Counted from the stretch's first letter, positions 17,567 to 25,545 are shown. The stretch: DNA of 64,000 nt from Streptomyces lincolnensis (GCF_001685355.1 NZ_CP016438.1:9858001-9922000), one strand, 5' to 3'. Numbers and translations are program-made. Notes: generated by a model from the sequence alone, not told the origin.

Positions 17567-17629
17567 GAACAGTTGGTTTGCATCGCGGCCGGATGCCTGT
17601 ACGGTCAGTAGACCGAACAGTCTGTTTGC
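17567..17629. promoter_or_regulatory. Paired TetR operators between tetR and the alcohol dehydrogenase
   Basis: GAACAGTTGGTTTGC (17567-17581) and GAACAGTCTGTTTGC (17615-17629) agree at 13 of 15 positions and lie 48 bases apart. The second contains the perfect dyad AACAG-T-CTGTT. The first starts 20 bases upstream of the tetR start and the second ends 12 bases before the dehydrogenase start, so one repressor could close both promoters. Confidence 0.6.
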
Positions 17630-17641
17630 GAGGTGGGAGTC

Positions 17642-18685
17642 ATGAGGAAAACCGTCGGCTGGCAGTGGGAGGCCTCGTCGTCGATCCTGCGGCGGACGCC
17701 GCTGGAACGACGCGACCTGCGTCCCGACGACCTCGCGGTCCGGGTCGACTACTGCGGTGTCTGCCACACCGATGTCCACGCCGTCAGCACCAGGGACGGC
17801 GAGCCCGGCCGGCCCCTGGTGCCGGGACACGAGTTCACGGGCGTGGTGACCGAGACCGGCACCGCGGTCACCCGCTTCACCGTCGGCGACCCGGTCGCCG
17901 TGGGCAACATCGTCGACTCGTGCGACGCGTGCGCCATGTGCCGGGCCGGCCAGGAGAACTTCTGCCACGCCTTCCCGACCCTGACCTACGACGGCGTGGA
18001 CCGGCACGACGGATCGACCACCCTGGGTGCCTACTCCCGTGAGTACGTCGTCCGCGACCGCTTCGCCCACCCCCTCCCCGCAGGTCTCGACCCGGCCGCC
18101 GCCGCTCCGCTGCTCTGTGCCGGGATCACCGTCTGGGAACCGCTGTACGCCCTCGGCGTGGGGCCGGGGGCCCGCGTAGCCGTGGCGGGACTGGGCGGCC
18201 TGGGCCATCTCGCGGTCAAGATCGCCGTGGCGCTCGGCGCCGACACCTCGGTCATCAGCCGCTCACCGGACAAGACCGACGACGCTCGACGTCTCGGCGC
18301 CCGCGATCTCGTCGTCTCCACGGACCCGGAACAGATGGCGGACGCCCGCGACCGGTTCGACGTCGTCATCGACACCATCTCCGCTCCGCACGACCTCGGC
18401 CCCTACCTGCGCCTGGTCGCCATGGACGGGACGCTCAGCCACCTCGGACACCTCGGACCCGTCACCGTGGAGACCACCGACCTGCTCATAGGACGCAAGA
18501 AACTCAGCTCCGCCGGCAGCGGCGGCAGACTCGCGACCGCCGCCCTGCTCGACTTCTGCGCCCAGCACGGCATCACCGCCGACATCGAACTGCTCCCCTC
18601 CGCGCGCGTGAACGACGCCCTCGACCGCCTCCGGCGCAACGACGTCCGCTACCGCTTCGTACTCGACATGTCCGACCTGGACTGA
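17642..18685 (+). CDS. Zinc-dependent alcohol dehydrogenase (cinnamyl/NADP type)
   Basis: A 347-residue medium-chain dehydrogenase. Catalytic zinc ligands are Cys in 'DYCGVCHTDVH' and His-Glu in 'PGHEFTGVV'. Structural zinc cysteines are in 'DSCDACAMCRAGQENFC'. The cofactor motif is 'VAVAGLGGLGHLAVKIA', and the pattern GLGGLGH is typical of the YahK/cinnamyl alcohol dehydrogenase branch that uses NADP(H). The start at 17642 follows AGGTGGGAG. It is divergent from the TetR gene and likely induced by an aldehyde or alcohol ligand of that repressor. Confidence 0.93.
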   Translation: MRKTVGWQWEASSSILRRTPLERRDLRPDDLAVRVDYCGVCHTDVHAVSTRDGEPGRPLVPGHEFTGVVTETGTAVTRFTVGDPVAVGNIVDSCDACAMCRAGQENFCHAFPTLTYDGVDRHDGSTTLGAYSREYVVRDRFAHPLPAGLDPAAAAPLLCAGITVWEPLYALGVGPGARVAVAGLGGLGHLAVKIAVALGADTSVISRSPDKTDDARRLGARDLVVSTDPEQMADARDRFDVVIDTISAPHDLGPYLRLVAMDGTLSHLGHLGPVTVETTDLLIGRKKLSSAGSGGRLATAALLDFCAQHGITADIELLPSARVNDALDRLRRNDVRYRFVLDMSDLD

Positions 18686-18817
18686 ACGGCGGGAGCCGGC
18701 AGCCGCGGTGTTGCCGCGTCGGTTCGTCCGGCAGCCGATGAGGGGGGCTTGCCCCACCGGAGGTCCGGTGGACACCTGCATGGCCACCCCTATTCCGTGC
18801 CGTTGAGACTTCACTGC

Positions 18818-20008
18818 ATGCGTATGAGGTCAAAGTTCGTGACAGGTGCCGTGGCGCTGGCCGCGGTGACAAGTCTGGCCGGAGTTCCGGCCGAGGCGGC
18901 GTCGGGGCGGGAACGGGGGAACGACCGGACCGCGCTGCAACGCGACACCGACGCGATCGCGGCGCTCGGGGTCGCGGGCGTCCAGGCGCGGACGACCGGC
19001 TCCGCAGGCAGGAGCGTGGTCGCGTCCAGCGGGGTGTCCGACATCGGGACCGGCCGCCCGGTCCCGCCCACGGCGTACTTCCGGATCGGCAGCATCAACA
19101 AGACGTTCGTCGCCACCGTCGTCCTGCACCTGGTGGGGGAGGGCAGACTCGGGCTGGACGACACGGTGGAACGCCGACTGCCCGGCGTGCTGCGGGGCAA
19201 CGGCAACCGCGGCGACAGGATCACCATCCGGCAGCTCCTCCAGCACACCAGCGGCATCTCCGACGAGAGTTACCCCGGCTTCGACTCCGCCGAGGAGTAC
19301 TACGCCCACCGCTACGACATCCACACCCCCGAGGAGATCGTGGCCCTGGCCATGCGGCACAGGCCGGTGTTCGAGCCGGGCCGGGGATGGAGCTACTCCA
19401 ACACCGGTTACGCGGTGCTGGGTCTGGTCATCGAGAAGGTCACCGGCCGACCGTGGTACGAGGAGGTCAGCACGCGGATCATCCGCCCGCTCCGCCTCCA
19501 CCACACCGTATGGCCCGGCACCTCCGCCACCCTGCCCCGACCGCACCTGCGCGGCTACCAGCGTTTCGAGTCCGGCGGCCCCCTGGTGGACGTCACCGAA
19601 CTGATCGACGCGGACGCGTCGGGCGGCCTCATCTCCACCACCGCCGACCTCGACCGCTTCGTCCGCGCCCTGCTCGGTGGCCGGCTGCTGCGCCCGGAGC
19701 TGCTGAGGCAGATGCAGCGCACGGTCCCGGTGGACGAGGAGACCAACCAGATCATGCCGGGCGCCCGCTACGGACTCGGCCTCTCCTCCCGCCCGCTGTC
19801 GTGCGGCGGCACCTACTGGACCCACGGTGGGGACCAACTCGGCTACCGGACACGAAACGGCGTCGCGGATGACGGCCGACGCAGCGTGGTGGTCGCCATG
19901 TCCACTCAGTTCAACCAGATGGACAGCGCGCTCGGGCAGGAGAAGCTCGCGCACACGCTGGTGGACAACGCCCTGTGCCACGAGCGCACCGCCCCACTCG
20001 CCGACTAG
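18818..20008 (+). CDS. Exported serine hydrolase (beta-lactamase / D-Ala-D-Ala carboxypeptidase family)
   Basis: A 396-residue class C-like hydrolase with a Sec signal peptide (residues 1-28, cleavage near 'PAEAAS'). The catalytic Ser-X-X-Lys is in 'RIGSINKTF', the Tyr-X-Asn in 'WSYSNTGYAV', and the third motif is 'THGGDQLG' in place of KTG. This is the pattern of Streptomyces R61-type DD-peptidases and esterases. I start at the ATG at 18818, next to the signal peptide; longer frames would add a hydrophilic stretch before it. The ribosome site is weak. It acts outside the cell on peptidoglycan or an ester/amide. Confidence 0.88.
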   Translation: MRMRSKFVTGAVALAAVTSLAGVPAEAASGRERGNDRTALQRDTDAIAALGVAGVQARTTGSAGRSVVASSGVSDIGTGRPVPPTAYFRIGSINKTFVATVVLHLVGEGRLGLDDTVERRLPGVLRGNGNRGDRITIRQLLQHTSGISDESYPGFDSAEEYYAHRYDIHTPEEIVALAMRHRPVFEPGRGWSYSNTGYAVLGLVIEKVTGRPWYEEVSTRIIRPLRLHHTVWPGTSATLPRPHLRGYQRFESGGPLVDVTELIDADASGGLISTTADLDRFVRALLGGRLLRPELLRQMQRTVPVDEETNQIMPGARYGLGLSSRPLSCGGTYWTHGGDQLGYRTRNGVADDGRRSVVVAMSTQFNQMDSALGQEKLAHTLVDNALCHERTAPLAD

Positions 20009-20320
20009 GCAGCGCGGACGCGTCAGCTCCGACTGCTCGCCAACGTGTCGTCCTCGTCCTCCCTCTCATCGAGAGACTCGAACCCACCCAGCGCGTCAAG
20101 AGTGAACCAGGCCCGGGACGACTCAGGCCCTTCAGCGCCCTGATGTATGTCACCGCGGCTCTGGTCGGGGTGACATGGGTCCGGGACGGCCGGCCGCACT
20201 CGAAGTGAGTACGTCGCGGACGAGCGCCAGGCTGACGTCTCGGCGCGCACGGCTCCGACGAACTCCCGTGCCCCCTCTGTCAGGGCAGCGCGCCTGACAG
20301 AGGCGGCGGCGTTCCTGATG
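20009..20320. other. Non-coding gap with one hairpin
   Basis: I see no supportable gene in these 312 bases on either strand. Apart from the hairpin at 20274-20303 I see no further structure. Confidence 0.6.
20274..20303. terminator. Hairpin terminator for the coiled-coil/winged-helix gene
   Basis: A perfect 11-base-pair stem, CCTCTGTCAGG and CCTGACAGAGG, around the loop GCAGCGCG. It lies 18 bases beyond the stop of the minus-strand gene at 20321. Confidence 0.6.
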
Positions 20321-20971
20321 TCAGGCGTCGGTGGGCACGGGCTGCGCTTCGGACTGCGACGGTGCGGCCTGCTTCGATGCGTCGGCAGCGGTGTAGAAGA
20401 CCGATGATCCCTGCTTGGTGCGGTGCGCCTGGGTCTTGGCGACCAGCCCTTCGAGTGTCGTGCGCACCACGGTCGTCTTGACGCCGCGTTCGGGGTGGGC
20501 CGCGCCCAGCGCTGTGGCGATCTCGGCGGCGGAACGTGGTTCCCGCTGCTCGCCGAGGTGACGGCGGACCAGGTCGACCAGCGTCGGCTGTGCCGACTTC
20601 GCACCTTCGGCCTTGTCCGCAGGCTTCGTGGCAGCCGCCTTCGCGGTTGCGGAGCGAGCGGTGCGGCGGGTGCCCGTCTTCGTCCCCGCGCGCTTGTCCT
20701 TGCCGGTCTTGGCCTCCGCCTTCTTACGGGGGGCAGGCACCGTGACATCGGCCGACGGGGCCGCGGGTTCTGCGGAAGCCGGTGCGATGTCGATCGCCTG
20801 CTGGATGCTGACCAGCACGGCATGGTCACGTTGGAGGGCGGTCAGTTGTTCCTGAAGGGACGCGATTTCCCCACCGATGCGTTCCTGCTCCTTGGCATTG
20901 CGCTCAAGGTCGGCGGTTACTTGAGCGGCGTACTGTGATGTCAGTTCGCTGACGGAGGGGTTCTGAGACAT
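20321..20971 (-). CDS. Coiled-coil / Lys-Ala-rich / winged-helix protein
   Basis: A 216-residue protein of unknown function with three visible parts. Residues ~12-60 form a coiled coil ('DLERNAKEQERIGGEIASLQ' with heptad leucines and isoleucines). Residues ~80-125 are a Lys/Ala/Thr-rich, histone H1-like linker. Residues ~128-190 look like a winged helix ('TLVDLVRRHLGEQREPRSAA', 'VVRTTLEGLVAK'). The architecture suggests a DNA-binding protein that dimerises through its N terminus. Similar proteins are widespread in Streptomyces but uncharacterised as far as I know. It stands alone between other genes. Confidence 0.82.
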   Translation of the reverse strand: MSQNPSVSELTSQYAAQVTADLERNAKEQERIGGEIASLQEQLTALQRDHAVLVSIQQAIDIAPASAEPAAPSADVTVPAPRKKAEAKTGKDKRAGTKTGTRRTARSATAKAAATKPADKAEGAKSAQPTLVDLVRRHLGEQREPRSAAEIATALGAAHPERGVKTTVVRTTLEGLVAKTQAHRTKQGSSVFYTAADASKQAAPSQSEAQPVPTDA

Positions 20972-21120
20972 CGAATGCTCCTTCTTCGATTCGAGGCGGG
21001 AGTTGAAGGATGTGCCACCTCCAAGCCCCCAGTGATGACTGTGGGGCGGTGACCATGTCCGAAGCGCCGGACCCTGCCGTAGTGATAGTACGTACGACTG
21101 GCGCGAGTTGTTCTGCCTGA

Positions 21121-21818
21121 GTGTGGCTTGATGTCGTCAGGAGGGAGTGTAGGTCACCTGTCGGGCACTGTCGGTGGCTCGTCGGTGGGGCCTGGCATCT
21201 TTCCGGAGGTGGCCGTCCGGAGCTCACCGGGTGGCTCGATTTCCACGCCATCATCCTGGAGGGCCGCCGGGCGATGCGGGTCCTCGGCCGGGACGGCACC
21301 GTCCTGCTCGACAAGCCGGACGACGGCACCGGTGGCCGCCCCGAGGTGACGTTCGCCGACGGCACGACCTTCGTCACCGGCCTGCTGGTCGGCGCGGGCG
21401 GCGCGGGCGGCGCGGGCGGCGCGTGGTCACGGGGCCGGCCACTGCTGTCCAGCGCGAGGCCCGAGTACGCCGGCACATCGGTCGCCGAGACCTACCTGTT
21501 CGGCGCCGACACCCGGCACCCGGCCGCCGCGAAAGCGGTCGGCGGCGGGATGCTGATCGCGCCCTCGCCGGGCGCGGACATCTTCGCCCACCGCGAGAGC
21601 GGCGACACCCTGCACGCCTACGTGAGCCTGTCCAGGCCGCTGGACTGGTTCACCGACATCGACTTCACCGACGCCGCCGCGCGGAGACCGGGTGCCGGGG
21701 GTGACCCTGCTCGGCGACGCTGCCCACCGAGATCGAAGGAATCGACTCCGACGAGAACGCGGCCCACCGCCTGATCGAGATGATCGCGGAGGCGGGCCGG
21801 AGGGCAGCGGACGCGTGA
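21121..21818 (+). pseudogene. Decayed TetX-like FAD-dependent monooxygenase
   Basis: Pieces of a TetX/RebC-like flavin monooxygenase are readable but broken. 'AMRVLGRDGTVLLDKPDDG' is followed directly by 'GGRPEVTFADGTTFVTGLLVGA', with the intervening ~60 family residues missing; the segment 'GGRPEV' occurs on both sides of that gap in relatives as I recall them, so a deletion between direct repeats is likely. The expected 'ADGAWSRVRPLLS' is distorted by a 9-base tandem expansion. 'AETYLFGADTRHP' and 'LDWFTDIDFTDAA' continue in frame, but 'RVPGVTLLGDAAHR' (the second FAD motif, 21689-21730) is in another frame. A third frame encodes '...EIEGIDSDENAAHRLIEMIA' to a stop at 21818. The N-terminal FAD-binding region is absent. 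Confidence 0.75.
21391..21426 (+). repeat. 9-base tandem repeat inside the monooxygenase remnant
   Basis: GGCGCGGGC is repeated three times and followed by a partial fourth copy. It encodes a Gly-Ala-Gly run exactly where relatives have 'GADGAWSR', so it appears to be a slippage expansion in a gene no longer under selection. Confidence 0.7.
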
Positions 21819-21894
21819 ACTTGACCGGAGGAATGGACAGTTGAGGCGTGGTGACGGTCGGGACGGTCGGCATGCGGCCCTGGGTGTGGGCTGC

Positions 21895-23055
21895 TCAGGA
21901 GACCGAGGCGGCCGGTGGGATCCACCGGTGGGTGCGGGGCACCGCGCTGGTGATGCCGTAGTCCTTCTTGAGCTGTTCGGGGATGGCGTAGTGCATGACA
22001 CGTCCGCGGGTGAGTGAGGACAGTTCGAGGACGGTGGTGAGGTGACCGAGGCGGTCCAACGCCCAGGCGCCGAGCGGGGAGCGGTCCTCGATGGTCTCCA
22101 GGACGCCGAGGAGGTGCGGTACGGCCTTGACGACCGCGTCCCACGAAGTGCGGGGCACGTGAAGCCAGTCGGCGCAGGTGTCGCCGACGAGGTACCGGAT
22201 GAGAGCGGAGACGATCGGGTCGAAGAAGGTGCCGGGCACCACCTCCTCGTAGAGGTCGATGAGCTGCCGCGTCAGATGTGCGCCCTCCTCGGACGGCCCC
22301 ATGTGCCGGACCATGTACTGGTCGAGGAACCGGCGTGCCTCGTCGAGTGACTTCGGTACGGCGTCCTGGTCGACGCCGAGCATGGCGCCGACCACACGCC
22401 AGGCGTAGTAGTACGCGTCCGCGCCCTCGGCCGACATGTGGATGCCGAGGCGGTGCAGGCTGTCCAGGACGAGCAGGGAGAAGAACATCTGCCCGCCGAT
22501 CATGTCCTCCTGGCAGATCGGCGTTCCCAGCGCGCCGGTGTCCCACCGGTCCTCGCGTGCCAGGTGGTGTCGGATCGAAGCGTGCAGAAGGCGTACCTTC
22601 TGGGCCGCGGGGATGAAGCGGCCGCCGGCCTCGAAGGCGTCGGGCTGCATCAGGTAGACGGTGAACTGGCCGGTCTCGGCCATGCGTTTGGAGGGGTACT
22701 CCAGGCCGTGGGTGGCCGACAGCAGCCGTGCCACGTGGGGGACGACATAGCAGGCGGGCATGGCGGCGAAGGACAGCGCGGTGGAGATGTGCACGTTGTT
22801 GTCGATGAAGAACAGCCGTGCCTTCTCCATCTCCGCCCAGTCCACCCAGGCCGGCGGCACTCGGGTGGCTTCCAGGTACTCCCGCGCCACGTCGGGCAGT
22901 CCGTCGGGCAGGGGAGCGCCGGCTGTGGAGACGTAGCGCATCAGGGCGTTGAAGGTGCCCACTTCACCGCGTTCGAAGAGGGTGGCGACCGTGGCGTCGG
23001 CGAGTTCGTCACCGGCGTGCCGGAGGGCGTCCATCGATGTCTCGGTGTGGTGCAT
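21895..23055 (-). CDS. Rubber-oxygenase / MpaB-like haem oxygenase (DUF2236)
   Basis: A 386-residue soluble protein of the 'ER-bound oxygenase MpaB / Lcp' family, haem b enzymes that cleave C=C bonds of isoprenoid chains. The haem-pocket pattern of latex-clearing protein (from memory Arg164, Thr168, His198) is reproduced with exact spacing: Arg124 and Thr128 in 'KRMAETGQF' and His158 in 'VRLLHASIRHHL'. 'FFIDNNVHISTALSFAAMP' and 'QEDMIGGQMFFSLLVLD' are further family segments. There is no signal peptide, unlike secreted Lcp. AAGGAG lies eight bases upstream of the start. It is the last gene of an operon with a polyprenyl diphosphate synthase, suggesting a prenyl chain as substrate. Confidence 0.88.
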   Translation of the reverse strand: MHHTETSMDALRHAGDELADATVATLFERGEVGTFNALMRYVSTAGAPLPDGLPDVAREYLEATRVPPAWVDWAEMEKARLFFIDNNVHISTALSFAAMPACYVVPHVARLLSATHGLEYPSKRMAETGQFTVYLMQPDAFEAGGRFIPAAQKVRLLHASIRHHLAREDRWDTGALGTPICQEDMIGGQMFFSLLVLDSLHRLGIHMSAEGADAYYYAWRVVGAMLGVDQDAVPKSLDEARRFLDQYMVRHMGPSEEGAHLTRQLIDLYEEVVPGTFFDPIVSALIRYLVGDTCADWLHVPRTSWDAVVKAVPHLLGVLETIEDRSPLGAWALDRLGHLTTVLELSSLTRGRVMHYAIPEQLKKDYGITSAVPRTHRWIPPAASVS

Positions 23056-23089
23056 GGCAGGGCTCCTTGCTTTTCACGGTGCCGCGCGG

Positions 23090-24145
23090 TCACGACAGAC
23101 GGACGGCCGCCGAATGCGCCAGGGCGGTCAGGGCAGTGGCGGCGGGCGCCGGTACGTCCAGCTGATGGAGGGCGTCGAGGGCTTCCTCGACCCGCGCGGT
23201 GATCATGTCCTCGATACGGTCGGGCGCCTTCAGCTGGCGCATCACCTCACGGACGGTGTCCAAGCCCTCGTCGTCCAGGTCGCGTCGGCCCAGGAGAGTG
23301 CGCAGCAGCTCCCGCTCGGCGTCACCGGCCAGGCGCCAGGTCTCGGCGAGCAGGGCCGTGGGCCGGTGGCCGCGCACATCGTCGGCGTTGGCCTTGCCGG
23401 TGCGCTCAGGGTCCCCGAACAGGCCGAGCAGGTCGTCCCGCAACTGGAACGCCTCGCCCAGCGGCAGCCCGTAGGCGGAGTAGCCCTCGCGCAGCCGCGC
23501 CCCGGCGCCGGCCAGGGTGCCGCCGATCAACAGGGGCTGTTCGACGGTGTACTTGGCGGTCTTGTAGCGGATCACCTTCAGTGATGCCGTGGTGTCCGGG
23601 CCGGCGCCGGTACGCAGGATCTCCAGGCACTCGCCCGCGATCAGCTCCCGGGCCAGCACCGACCACAACGGGCGGGCCCGGGACAGATACGCGGCGGGCA
23701 GACCGCTGGTGGCGAACACCTGCCCGGCCAGCGACATCAGCAGATCCCCGACCAGCATCGCCAGTGACCGCGCGGCGGCGACGGCACGAGGCCCGCGGCG
23801 TACGGCATCGCGCAGCGCGATGTGCGCGGTGGGCCGGCCGTGGCGCAACGGGCTGTCATCGATGAGGTCGTCGTGCACGACCGCGGCGGCATGCACCAAC
23901 TCCATGGAGGCCGCCGCCCGCACCAGCGCGTCACTGTCCGGCTGCCCCACCGCGCGCCAGCCCCAGTAGCAGAACGCCGCTCGCAGCCGTTTGCCGTCCG
24001 CGACCGCCGCCTCCACCTGCTCGGCCACCGGGTCCAGGCTCGGATCGATCGCCGCGAACCGGCCGGCCTCCTGGGCGACGACCCGGTGCAGTACCTCGTC
24101 GACGCGGGCCTTGAACGCGGCCGGCTCCCACCGGTCAGACGCCAT
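23090..24145 (-). CDS. Polyprenyl diphosphate synthase
   Basis: A 351-residue trans-prenyltransferase. The first aspartate-rich motif is in 'AAVVHDDLIDDSPLRHG' (DDxxD), preceded by 'AASMELVHAA'; the second is in 'AFQLRDDLLGLFGDPE' (DDxxG type). 'KTAKYTVEQPLLIGGTLAG' is the conserved helix G segment. Residue sizes four and five before the first DDxxD ('HAAAVV') are small, which fits products longer than farnesyl, though this is an inference. The start overlaps the stop of the upstream 95-residue gene by 11 bases, so expression is coupled. The product likely feeds the MpaB-like oxygenase encoded 34 bases downstream. Confidence 0.93.
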   Translation of the reverse strand: MASDRWEPAAFKARVDEVLHRVVAQEAGRFAAIDPSLDPVAEQVEAAVADGKRLRAAFCYWGWRAVGQPDSDALVRAAASMELVHAAAVVHDDLIDDSPLRHGRPTAHIALRDAVRRGPRAVAAARSLAMLVGDLLMSLAGQVFATSGLPAAYLSRARPLWSVLARELIAGECLEILRTGAGPDTTASLKVIRYKTAKYTVEQPLLIGGTLAGAGARLREGYSAYGLPLGEAFQLRDDLLGLFGDPERTGKANADDVRGHRPTALLAETWRLAGDAERELLRTLLGRRDLDDEGLDTVREVMRQLKAPDRIEDMITARVEEALDALHQLDVPAPAATALTALAHSAAVRLS

Positions 24146-24422
24146 CGATCGTCTTCCGGGCCGCCGCGTGCCGGGCGAGGACCTCCAGGTGGGCCGGCGG
24201 GACGGCCCCGTACCGGTCCAGCACCAGACGCCCGCGCGCCACGAGGTCCTGCTCGGCCTCCGCCGCCAGTTCGGTGACGTCGGAGCGCCGTAACAGCCCC
24301 CGCACGGTCCCCAGTGCCGATCCCAGCGTGGTCATGGCCACATCGGCCAGACCGGCCACCAGCAGCACCGCATGGCCCTCAAGCCCCACCACGCCCTCGC
24401 GCCGTCCCTCTTCCTCCGTCAT
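24135..24422 (-). CDS. Small protein cotranscribed with the polyprenyl synthase
   Basis: A 95-residue protein of unknown function with no signal peptide. The N-terminal half is hydrophobic and helical ('GHAVLLVAGLADVAMTTLG', residues ~15-35, weakly membrane-like); the C-terminal half is an amphipathic helix rich in Ala, Arg and Glu. GGGGAGAGG lies close before the ATG, and its stop is inside the synthase gene. Its strict coupling to the synthase argues for a partner or stability factor of that enzyme. Confidence 0.75.
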   Translation of the reverse strand: MTEEEGRREGVVGLEGHAVLLVAGLADVAMTTLGSALGTVRGLLRRSDVTELAAEAEQDLVARGRLVLDRYGAVPPAHLEVLARHAAARKTIDGV

Positions 24423-24745
24423 GGCCTCTCCCCACCCCGTGTCCAGACGGCGCCGGTCACCCGTCGCCCTTCCGAGGATCGCGTCACACAGCCGACGAGA
24501 TACGAGGAACTCACGATCGAGTGATCACATCGCTCGGCCGTACGGGAGACAGGGCCTACCTGGTGGACTCGTGGTCGGACCTGATCGCATGCCGGGCGGA
24601 GAGCGGAACTCTCCGCCCGGCATGGCCTCCGCCCGGCATGGCCTCCGCCCGGCATGGCCTCGGGCCGGCGTGCATCGTCGCCGACGGGCTTTCTCGCCTG
24701 CACCGATGACACGCCGGCCCTCTCAACGAGACCGTTCGTGCAATC
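24423..24745. other. Gap between the prenyl operon and the small secreted protein
   Basis: No convincing gene is seen in these 323 bases. The only notable structure is the 16-base tandem repeat at 24611-24658. Promoters for the minus-strand prenyl operon should lie near its left end. Confidence 0.5.
24611..24658. repeat. 16-base tandem repeat, three perfect copies
   Basis: CTCCGCCCGGCATGGC occurs three times head to tail with no mismatch, and a degenerate fourth copy follows. The unit is not a multiple of three, so it is not a coding repeat. Confidence 0.85.
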
Positions 24746-25174
24746 TCAGCAAGGCGCGATGTACCGGGCCGCCCATCGGTCGACGGACTGCCCTGGGATG
24801 TCTCCCACGGGAATCACGATCGGTCCCCTGTCTCCGCGGCTGAAGCGCCAGGCGCCGTCCTGGTACTTCCACGTTTCGCCGCAGTAGCCCGGGCCGAGGT
24901 ACCAGGAGGCGGCGGTCTCCCAGCCGAGAGCGGTGTCGGTTCGCTGATGGCCGGGGAGAATCGCGTCGTAGGGGCGGCTGGGGCTGCCGACGACGTACCT
25001 CGACACGCCGATCCCGATGCTGTTCTCGTTGCTGATGTACCTCGTGACAGCTGCCGGTGCCGCCTCCCGAACGTTCCCCGAGCGTTCGACGGCACCGGTC
25101 GGAGATGCCAGCGCCAGTGTGCCGGCAAGTGCTCCGACGACCGCGACTCCGCGCAGGCTGCTGAGTAATTGCAT
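24746..25174 (-). CDS. Small secreted protein
   Basis: A 142-residue protein with a Sec signal peptide ('LLSSLRGVAVVGALAGTLALA', cleavage after about residue 28, near 'SPTGAVE'). The mature part has two Cys residues ('GPGYCGETW' and the C-terminal 'APC') that could form a disulfide, and several Trp and Tyr. I recognise no family. GGAAGGGTGGG precedes the chosen ATG at 25174. A strong hairpin lies upstream, so it has its own promoter or none that reads through from the reductase gene. Confidence 0.65.
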   Translation of the reverse strand: MQLLSSLRGVAVVGALAGTLALASPTGAVERSGNVREAAPAAVTRYISNENSIGIGVSRYVVGSPSRPYDAILPGHQRTDTALGWETAASWYLGPGYCGETWKYQDGAWRFSRGDRGPIVIPVGDIPGQSVDRWAARYIAPC

Positions 25175-25267
25175 GTGCCCACCCTTCCGTTGATTCCGCG
25201 ATTTCCGCGTTGAAGACGCACGGCGCCCGTTGACCAGGCGCCAGAGGCCGCTTTCGAAGAGGACCGG

Positions 25268-25304
25268 CCCGGTGCCGAAGCTCGCAGGACGCTTCGGCAC
25301 CGGG
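25268..25304. terminator. Strong hairpin 1
   Basis: A perfect 14-base-pair stem, CCCGGTGCCGAAGC and GCTTCGGCACCGGG, around a 9-base loop. It lies between the reductase stop and the start of the small secreted protein gene, both on the minus strand. Confidence 0.5.
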
Positions 25305-25419
25305 CAAGGATTCGGCCGCCCGGTGGGACGCTGGGACGCAGAAACACGTGAGGGCCTTGCCGTTCACGGTCATGCTGGGACACCGCTGGGACACCGCCGA
25401 CTCATGGGGACGCACAGAC

Positions 25420-25457
25420 GCAGGGGTGGATGCCCGTTACCGGGCATCCACCCCTGC
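25420..25457. terminator. Strong hairpin 2, terminator of the reductase gene
   Basis: A perfect 17-base-pair stem, GCAGGGGTGGATGCCCG and its complement, closed by the tetraloop TTAC. It is 89 bases past the stop of the minus-strand gene at 25546. Confidence 0.65.
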
Positions 25458-25545
25458 CACAAGCAACCCTCCGGTGCCGAGTCGCGTCCTGGACGGCCGC
25501 GGCCGCAGGCACCTCACCCCGGCGGTGTCCGGTCACGGAACTCCG

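Larger units (their letters stand above)
25175..25545. other. Gap with two strong hairpins and no gene
   Basis: I find no supportable gene in these 371 bases. They contain two perfect hairpins (25268-25304 and 25420-25457) and an 11-base duplication GCTGGGACACC at 25374-25395. Confidence 0.55.

Noticed and set aside
24419..24712. Frame of 97 codons on the minus strand over the 16-base repeats
   Set aside because: No ribosome site or family, and the repeat unit is not a multiple of three, so a conserved protein is unlikely.
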